The notes below the pieces were generated by a model. It saw only the letters and a list, made by a program, of their open reading frames with translations. It had not been told where the DNA came from and made no database searches. Below are positions 55,616 through 64,000 of a DNA stretch of 64,000 bases, in pieces (within the stretch, counting starts at the first letter, position 1; each line of letters opens with the position of its first letter). The translations under genes were made by a program, and so were the position numbers. This DNA is from Siphlonurus alternatus (lineage: Eukaryota; Arthropoda; Insecta; Ephemeroptera; Siphlonuridae): contig OX463782.1 in the NCBI GenBank assembly GCA_949825025.1, forward strand, positions 30,971,351 through 31,035,350. The letters are read 5' to 3'.

Positions 55616-55941
55616 TAATGGAGTATCGACCTTAATTTTTTTTATTGCAGAAATGGATAAAGGGTGCAAAGTAGGGTGATACCCTGATTTTTTTAAGATT
55701 TTTTATAGCCCTGGAAATATTTTAAAAACAATTATTGAAAGTCCTTTTTGTGACGTAACGCAGCGCCTCTGTTTAAGAAAAGGATAGGACTTGCCGCTTC
55801 GTGACGTCACAAAAAGGACTTTCAATAATTTTTTAAAAATACATCCAGAGATGTAAAAAATCTGAAAAAAATCAGGGTAGCCAAACTTTGCACCCTTTAT
55901 CCATTTCTGCAATAAAAAAAAATGAGGTCGATACTCCATTA
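55616..55941. mobile_element. foldback element FB1-C, about 326 bp, nearly a full palindrome
   Basis: The ends are TAATGGAGTATCGACCT and its reverse complement AGGTCGATACTCCATTA. Both arms carry the GCAGAAATGGATAAAGGGTG block. The inner parts of the arms also pair: ATTGAAAGTCCTTTTTGTGA against its reverse complement at about 55801-55830. The central motif is TTTAAGAAAAGGATAGGAC. This is the most symmetric copy of the family. Confidence 0.9.
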
Positions 55942-58840
55942 TTATAACTATTGTATTATACTTCAAACAAATGTTATCCTCATAATAAGTTAATCATCTT
56001 GCCTAGAGGCTAGGCAACTTGTTCTGCATCAAACTAAAGGATACTTTGAAGGAATTGAGGCGTATGGAATTTTGATGACAAAGGAATTGCTTATTACCTC
56101 AGAGATATGCAGAGATAACCAAGGAATGTGATATTTGAATATCCATTAAAATTTATAGAATCACACAGCAAATGCTTCTTACAAATAAACATTGCAATAT
56201 GTGACAATTTTAGTGCATATATAAAAAAAAAATACATAAATTTAACTACAATTTTTCTGTCTGTATGAATGAAAATTTGAATTGAATTTTTTATTTGATG
56301 CATTGTCATTTAAAAGAAACGTTTTAGAATTTTTGTCACGATTGAACTAGTTTAAAGTACAGAAGTGAGAAGCACTCAGCACATCTCTCTTTTTTTTTCT
56401 CTATAACCAGTCGCAAATGCTTGATCTAGAGTATATTCTAGACTTTAGAGTTGAAAACTTCAGAAATGGAAAATACTTTAGAGCTATCAAAAAGATGATA
56501 GACAGTCATTCATCTTCCTACACCTAAAATCCCTCTCATTCACTTGAAAATACTATTCTACTTATATAGTATTCAACAAAAGAATATCGCAAAATATATT
56601 CCATTTGCTATAAGTTCCTTTCTTCTATATATTCTAAAAAAAAAAAAATCCAATATCATTGAAATATTAATAAAAAAAAATAAATTTAATGTTATTTTTC
56701 TCATTTTAAATATGATAATTCTCTGTATGTTGTATTTTGTCAAGGTTGAATTATAATTTTAGTTTGGTGTGAAATTAAGAAGGCATTAACAACAGCCAAT
56801 CTTTGCAGAGAGAAGGAACTGTGTCCTGATCTTCCCTCTCTGTAAGTTGTAAGCAAGTTGCTCTCCGCACTAGAGTATGCAAATTACCACCTCAAACATT
56901 ATTATACTACTTGGTCTAAGGTTACCACGAAGAAACAACTCTGAATGATCCTTGTGGGATGAACAGAATACACGTCAACAACTTTTATACAAACAACTTT
57001 GTGAATTCTCATTACTAAACTGAATATCTCAGTGTAATATACAATGTTATAATTTGGAATTACATTAAAATATTTTTTATAAAATTATGAGTTCAAATAA
57101 AACTTCATCTTTTTATTCACTTAATACGTCTCTCCCCCCCTCTTATTTTGCACTAAAACTGAGGGAAAAAAAGCGAGATTGTTTTGTTTTCTAATACTGA
57201 ACATAAAATGCTAAAAATATTGTGTCCGAATCAAGATAAGATAAAAAAATAACGTAATAAGGTTTAAGTTTAGACGTGTTAACGATTGATCTCAGTTACT
57301 GCTGGAGTCAAAGAATATTTCCCTGCAAACGAATCGAATGAAATAAATTTTTAAAAATTTAGATTTTTTTAAAACTTAATCACTTATGGTTTGAGCAAAT
57401 TCAGTCTTACAGTTTTCTTACAATAGCTCCATTTTCGGTTTTCGTCCATAAGGCCAATGTTAAACTTCTACCTCAGTTTTCACAAAACTGGTAAAAAAGA
57501 TTCGCTTCAAAATTTGTATGCCATCTATTGATGGTGAGTTCTAAGTCCCCTGCAAGTCTTGTTGCATTCAGGTGCTACGAATGCGAGATATCTGCAGATT
57601 AAAATTTTCAACTATATAGTGCATGCTGCATTAATATAATTTTATTGTTTTTATTATTATTATCAGCTATATATAAAAATTATAATATTACTCTACTAAA
57701 TGTGATTATTTTAAAAGTAATTTATATAACATTAAACCCTCACACACGCAAATTTGATTTGAACTTGTCACTTGTGGCGTCTCAGGCCATGTAGTGACGT
57801 CAATCTCCCTTTGTCTTGTCTTGTAAAGCTTTTTAAAAGCCTTTTTTAAGATTAAATCACCTTAAAAAAACATATATAGATAAGATCTTTAAACCCAGTC
57901 GTGTAGTTCTCCAGACGTTTCTATGAATATATACTGTGAAATTTATCGTCTGGATCCATGTGGTGACTTATGGTTTTAAATATCATACGATTTCTAAGAA
58001 TTACGATTATTTTTATACAAGTTTTGTATTGAATGTAAGAGAACACTTGGATAAAAATTAAAAAATGTTACCATTCAAGTAAGGGATATTAAAAGGACTT
58101 GCAATCATTGCAAAATAATGAAGGTATTTTCTCATTTCTGCTAACGAACTGATGTGTAACTCATTTAACGCTCGTTGCATTTTCAAGCATTTGATGCATA
58201 AAATGTATATATTATATGATAAAAATTGTAGAAAAAAATAGTTCATTAGGATACATATTAATACAGTTTCACATATTTAATTTGCTGTTCAGACATCAAT
58301 ATTTAACCCATAAAAAAATATTTTGAAAATAAGATAACACACATGTATTAAATAGGATTATAAATAAGCGTTAACATTTGTTAAGTACTTGCACAGAATA
58401 TCTAGTACATCACTATAAATTATCCACTTATATTACAACTGCATATATATGCACTCTATGCAATGCACTTATGTTTAGAAGCCACGCAGAGTAGAACACT
58501 TCAAGTACTTGCACAATCCAATTAATTAAATTGAATGCCTAGAAATGTACGTTCATACTTGACTGAATCTCAGGTAAGCATATGAAGTATGTCAGACGAG
58601 AGTACGTGCATTGTTATCACGGTGTAATGTTTAATTAACTCATAGTTAACTCAAAGAAATTTTAATGAGAAAATATTATATTTCCTGTAAATTTTAACAA
58701 GATTGAAAATCTATACAATTTTATATATTAAATTATTGGAATTATATTTTCAGGCAAACATGTCAATTAATATTATATGTTATGACAGGCATTTCTATAA
58801 AGAATTAAAAATAAAAAATATACAGCTATTACAAGACATA

Positions 58841-58900
58841 TTCACGAAAGAAGATAACCCAATTCATCACTAACCATGGTTTATGTCAGACACTATAAGC
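58841..58900. mobile_element. FB2-like fragment
   Basis: The stretch TTCACGAAAGAAGATAACCC followed by ACTAACCATGGTTTATG matches one arm of family FB2. No second arm is seen. Confidence 0.4.
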
Positions 58901-59180
58901 ATGAGGAGTATTTGCTACTAATACTAGTTAAATAAATCTATTAAATCTACCACCAAGATCTGCACCAACGGTGGCTCCAGGCAGGCTCTCGCCCACACCC
59001 TTCAGCTCTCACCATCGCGACCCTCCCAAGTGTAAATTAAAAAATATATATATATATATATGAAAAGTGACAAAAATTATACAAACTTAAATAAATTTTA
59101 ATTTATGAATTTATTTAAAACCTGTTACAACAAAAATACAAATTATTCTGAATTAACTTGAACTCTTGTACATTATTGAC

Positions 59181-59294
59181 ACGTTTCATAAAGAAAGTTA
59201 TCCAGTTTTCTCACTATAATAACCACGTTTAGTTTAATGGCACTAACTGTAGTTAATAAGAAAAGCTGAATAACTCCTTCGTAAATCACCCCCC
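59181..59294. mobile_element. foldback element FB2-E, decayed
   Basis: It starts ACGTTTCATAAAGAAAGTTA then TCCAGTTTTCTCAC, passes AACCACGTTTAGTTTAATGG, and ends ACTCCTTCGTAAATCACCCC. Order and ends match family FB2. Confidence 0.7.
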
Positions 59295-60012
59295 AAAATT
59301 AGAATTCATTAAATGGTTTATAAAGTTAGAATAGTTGGTAATAGTTCTACTAATAGTTGTACCCTCCAATGATACTCCCAGTTAATTTCATACTCTTGAC
59401 TGAATCCAAACACAAGTTAAGTCCCTTTGATCAATTTTAATCAAAGACTGACCCTTGACGAGAAGGAACCATCAATGTTTAAATTTATTAATTAAAGGGT
59501 GCTATTTAACTTAGAAAACTATAAGTTCTAGCATTTGAAATTTGTTAATAACTTGAAGACTCCTTATTATTACTAATTAATTATTTATATTAGTATACTT
59601 CACTTCTTATCTTTTATAATATAAAATGATTGTACAGTATGATGAACTACGCGTACGTTACTCATTTTCTTTAGCGTTAAAATTCAAATTCAAATTTTTA
59701 TTTATTAAGCAAGAGTTACATAATCAAAGTATCAAATATAATAAAGTCAATAACACATCATAAATAAAATATAATAATAAACATAAGTAAAGAAGTAAAG
59801 TCAAGTAAATTTAAGCACAGTTAACACAATTAACATTATATATTCCTATTTATTATATTTTCCTCACTTTCCTTATTTGTATTAAACAACCTTATAGCAT
59901 TAAAAGTTGATACTATTCTTAATTTTTTTAAGTACAACTTTTTGTATAGGAACGTGATTTTAAAGTAATGGTATTGAATGACCTTATATAATATTTCCAC
60001 GTGGAGATGACA

Positions 60013-60041
60013 ACCCCCCAACCCCCTTCACCCCCTTACCC
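60013..60041 (-). other. G-quadruplex motif on the transcribed-sense strand
   Basis: On the minus strand there are four G-tracts of at least three, separated by short loops: GGG TAA GGGGG TGAA GGGGG TT GGGGGG. This fits the canonical G3+N1-7 pattern and is on the sense strand of the Musashi-like transcript. Other C-runs on the plus strand lie at about 39570, 50371 and 52511 but have fewer separated tracts. Confidence 0.6.
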
Positions 60042-62147
60042 GGTACCCGCCCGCATCTCTAAAGCTCCAACACAGCACAGAATAATCTGATGATCATTCC
60101 ATCTAGATGATATGACACGAACATCACTTTTTTTTTTCACCATGATTTATTATGTATTTTTTTTTCAATCTGTATTCACATCACGTAATACTAAATATAC
60201 ATTTGTATTTATTATAATTATTGTATGTTATTTGAACAAAAAATTTATGAGAGCAATAAAAATATTTAATTAATTCTATGAATGATATATTTTTTAAATT
60301 AAGTAAACATTTTATTAAATAAAATTATTTATTAAAAAAATTATAATAAAATAAAAGGATTTCTCTTGAATATGACAACATTCATATGTTATTTTTCAAT
60401 AGCCACACATGCATGCAGCAGCACTTAGTTCCTCTAAAGTATGGAAACGAACTGATCTTTTACTTTCAGTCCATTTCGTTCTACTTTCAGATGAGAGAAT
60501 AATAAAAAATAAAAAAGTGTGGTAACGCCCTTCCATCATACCAAAAGATCTACATTTCCGAACACTTTTCCAATTCCACACGCAGTTGAAGCTAAAACCT
60601 CCTCTACTCTCTTCTATATCTTTCATACATATATATATATTGTATAAAATGAATATATAGAAGAAACGTCACTCATCACTATTTCCACACAATAAGAAAA
60701 CGATTTAACATAAAGGTTTCTTCTACCATTATTTATATAATGCTTAAGAGCTAAATAAAAAAAGTTATCTGCACTTATATACTACTTCCATTAGATAAAT
60801 AAAAAAAAATAAGTTGTATCAATCCATATATTATCATTAATAATTTGATGGTAATAGTGAGACATACGATCAAAATATTTACTTTGAGTCAGTAAAAACG
60901 AATACCCTTTTTTGACTAAAAGCATAATTATTTTATTTACATCTTCTCTATATGTTAATAAATTGAAAATATTGTTAGGTTTAACTTAAATTTACATTCG
61001 TTATCTCAGAATGTGTCTAATTGTAAGAGGTGTCATTATAATAAAAAATGTGTAGGTATGGAGAGTTAAAAAATAAATAAAAAAATAATAAAATTTTAAT
61101 GAAGAAAAAAAAATGAAGGGAAAAAATATATAGTATAGGTTAGACACGTGCAACCATTCTTAAGACTTGCCATGTTTCTCTCTCGTTTTTATTTTATATT
61201 TTTTATCCTACCCTCCTTTCTGAGCAAATGTTAGATCATTAATCGAACGCTGCGTGCTTACCCCTTGTACCATGAGAGAAAACATGGGACTGCCTTGCCT
61301 GATTCAAGTTTCTACGTTCTATTTTTTATTATTATTTATTTAAACTATATAGCAAAAGGATGTTTATATATATAATACTGTGAGATGGATTGTGTTGACC
61401 ATCATAATATAGAACAGCCCGCAGACACAGACAGCTACAGAATATGACTAATGCAACTATTGTTAAGCTATCCATGTCTCGTATATACCTCAACACTATA
61501 TGTCATTATTTTCATTGAATATGAATAAATCAATATAATGTATTTTTTTTATACAGTGAAAAAAAAAATTAGAACATAGCAGAAATGAGAAGACTTTATA
61601 TACATATTATGAATATATGTGAATGTTCTACATAAGCAGAATATTTCATGCAATACTGCACATGAAATATAATGATGAAAACTTCGTACTTTTTTTATTT
61701 AAATATATATAAAATATTTCTTCATGAATATGAAATAATCAAGAGTTTTTGTGCTCGTAAAATTATATTATGACGAAACTGAAATAATTATAAAAAAAAG
61801 AGGTTGACTATTTTTTTTTTTTTTTTTTTTTTTTTTGTTCTCTCGATCATCTATATAAAAATATTTAAAAACTAAATACAGATATTTTTTTTAAATCCAT
61901 TTTTTTGTTAAATATATTTTAAAACTTATACAAATTTGACATATTTATAATACAAAAAAAAAATAATAAGCTTGACGTTTTATTCATGAAAAATAGTAGC
62001 ATGATATTTGACCAGTTAATGTTCTCACGCAAGTAAATTTATAGGATTTTTTATCACATAAAACATTCATGGATTAATGGTACAGGCTTGCACGTGCGTT
62101 GCTTCTCAAACACTTATATGGAGGGAGCCACCTCCGTGACTGAATAT

Positions 62148-62159
62148 GGCGCCACCTGG
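62148..62159 (-). promoter_or_regulatory. CTCF-like site
   Basis: On the minus strand this reads CCAGGTGGCGCC, which closely matches the AGGTGGCGC core of the arthropod CTCF motif as I recall it. It sits in a GC-richer patch (62090-62210). An insulator or loop-anchor role is inference only. Confidence 0.35.
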
Positions 62160-64000
62160 CTTCCACCTGCATTCATCCACAGTGCGTGCCAGTACTAAGT
62201 GAGCGCTAGCATCTTCAATTATTACTACACTTTGAGTAACACATCTGTCAATATTCACTAAACCACTTTTTTTTTACACTTTCTTACATTCTACAGAATT
62301 ATTATATAATTTTTTCTCATAACTTCTTCTATTCTCATACAAATCCAGCATCTGCTGGACCTAAAAATCTCTTTCATCTCTTGTTATTCTCTACAGACAG
62401 TAGAAGTAGTAGAAGATATTGTATTGGTTTCCATCATCACTATGGCGGGCGTGAGATAGGAAAAGAGAAAGAGAGAGTTTTCTCTGACAGCAAGCTGCTC
62501 TTATATAAGCTCAACTCACCCACACAACCAAAAACTTTTTTAATTCAAAAAATAAACGAAAAATATCTCTAATTTTTTTTTACGGCTTTCTTCTTTCTCC
62601 TTTAGCTTTAATTAAACAGATTTTTTTTTTTTTTTTATACTCATCTTTTTTTTTCTTTTTTTCTGAACGGGGTGGGGGGGGGAATGAATTCTAACAGATT
62701 TTATTTTCAGTTTCATTTCTTGTTATACGCAAGATGAGCTTGAAACAAAAAAATATATATATATATAATATATATATTTTTTAATTTATATCAAAAAATT
62801 CTTTACATAATATTTAACTTACTTTTTTTATCATGCTAGTTAAATATTTTATGTATGTGAATATAAAAAAAATTCAGTCATCTAATTCTGTAATTTTATT
62901 ATGATATAAAAATTATACCCTCTTATGTTTAATATAAACACCCTACAGTTAGTATAAATCGCGTGCCTACTTCATCGTGCACTGAACATCGTGATATAAC
63001 GTTATAGTATATAGCTTAAGGCTTGCGTTGCTCGGTGGCTTATGGTCATAATGTATGCCATTGTGAAGGCAAACCCACACATCATGATCGAGAGGTTGGG
63101 AGGGAGAGAACATTGATAGGCATCATAATATCGATTCTCAAGTCCAGGTTTCTTTATAATTCAAGGTAAAATCAATGTAGTTCAATATTGTATTCTTATA
63201 CTTTTCTTTATGTCAGAAGTATATAATGTTTTTAAACTTTAAGTATTAACATGAAAAACATGACACAGTCGTATAAATGAGTGACAGTTTACTTAATAAT
63301 ATTGAGCTGATTCTAATTTCAGAGATTCATTTGTATTTTAATTTATAAGAGATTAACACATCATGTTTAATGTTGATCGATGATATAGAATATATACAAT
63401 GTATTTACAATTCAGGATATTCAGAACGTAACAAGATTTGGGCTATTTAAATAGCAAATTAGAGAACTTTTGGTTGAAATAAATCTGTTTGTACCCACTG
63501 CAGAGTAACGTTTGGATTGTCTGTAGGTGTACATATGACCCTTGCCACAATTCCAGCATGTGCAGCTCTATATATAGTGAGTCTCCCATGCGTGGGTGTT
63601 TACCGAGTGATCAATCAGTCACCCGTGCATCAAAATGAGCCAACAGCCGTTACAGTCCATCATAGCGACACAATGGTTATATAATATAAAAGTAAATAAT
63701 TGAATTATAAAGCTTTTAAATCGATATCAAATTAATTCATACTTATAATAATCTGTAAGATATTATGATATAAAATATAATCAATAGTTTATATAAAAAA
63801 AAGTTTATAAATGAGAAGTAGAACAAAAGAAATTATTAAAGTAAAAAAAGATTGAAAGAAAATTGATCTGAATAATTAAACATTGAATATAATCAATTTT
63901 TTTTGTTAAATTTTAATAAAAAACTTTTTCTCTAAAAAAATCTTCAATTCATAACATATCTAAACGAAAATTAATAATTACTTAAAAATACGATTTTTAA

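Larger units (their letters stand above)
38530..64000 (-). other. Rbp6: 3' part (25.5 kb) of the upstream intron, running off the right edge
   Basis: This is the minus-strand sequence upstream of the acceptor at 38530. The preceding exon should encode the RNP2 half of RRM1, with an FIGGLSW-like motif and a KDP segment. I searched by eye for reverse complements of these and found none, so the intron probably extends beyond 64000. It contains foldback elements at 45375-45803, 46725-46936, 47692-48010, 49990-50160, 55616-55941, 58841-58900 and 59181-59294. Candidate regulatory motifs lie at 48780-48824 and 62148-62159, and a G-quadruplex motif at 60013-60041. Weakly GC-richer patches lie at about 40.97-41.10, 41.5-41.7, 44.27-44.4, 50.34-50.42, 52.74-52.88, 53.59-53.77 and 62.1-62.2 kb. 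The remaining A+T-rich stretches show nothing I can name. Confidence 0.75.

Noticed and set aside
59355..59385. CCTCCAATGAT, resembling the reverse complement of a Musashi FIGG motif
   Set aside because: In the right frame it reads IIGGYNY then a stop, without the rest of RNP2 or splice sites.
62381..62572. Possible first exon ATGGCGGGC followed by GTGAGA near 62443
   Set aside because: The start context and donor are only moderate, and nothing downstream on the plus strand supports a gene.

Overview
This is eukaryotic, strongly A+T-rich DNA and almost entirely non-coding. The only coding sequence I can identify with confidence is two short exons on the minus strand, 38445-38529 and 13309-13350. 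They are consecutive exons of one gene in the Musashi family of RNA-binding proteins. They encode the RNP1 half of RRM1 and the linker towards RRM2. The wording of the peptide (HELDGKK followed by IDPKVAFPRRAHPK) fits the protostome Rbp6 / vertebrate MSI type better than Drosophila msi as I recall it. With the base composition and the many (GA)n tracts, this suggests a protostome, probably an arthropod; the species cannot be told.

Layout on the transcribed (minus) strand: 64000 to 38530 is part of an upstream intron of at least 25.5 kb. Next come the 85-bp RRM1 exon, a complete intron of 25,094 bp, the 42-bp exon, and at least 13.3 kb of the next intron. I found neither the exon for the start of RRM1 nor the RRM2 exons, so both probably lie outside the window. 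No tRNA, rRNA, CRISPR array or intact transposase or reverse transcriptase reading frame was recognised.

The introns carry five kinds of material. (1) Long (GA)n/(TC)n microsatellites, one next to a 200-N assembly gap. (2) Several families of small foldback elements (MITE-like): a five-copy family with a shared internal motif, a seven-copy family with CGATTCACGAAG-like ends, a PIF/Harbinger-like pair, a 319-bp near-perfect palindrome, a 269-bp palindrome, and a pair built around TGACGTCA. (3) GC-richer islets in the A+T background, which may be regulatory. (4) Isolated recognisable motifs: an RFX X-box beside a PBX-HOX-type site, a CTCF-like site, a G-quadruplex motif on the transcribed-sense strand, and an excess of TGACGTCA and GGCGCC palindromes. 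(5) Ordinary A+T-rich filler.

No complete new multi-gene system is visible. The most interesting material is the set of palindromic repeats inside very long introns of a conserved neural and stem-cell RNA-binding gene, and the candidate regulatory islets.
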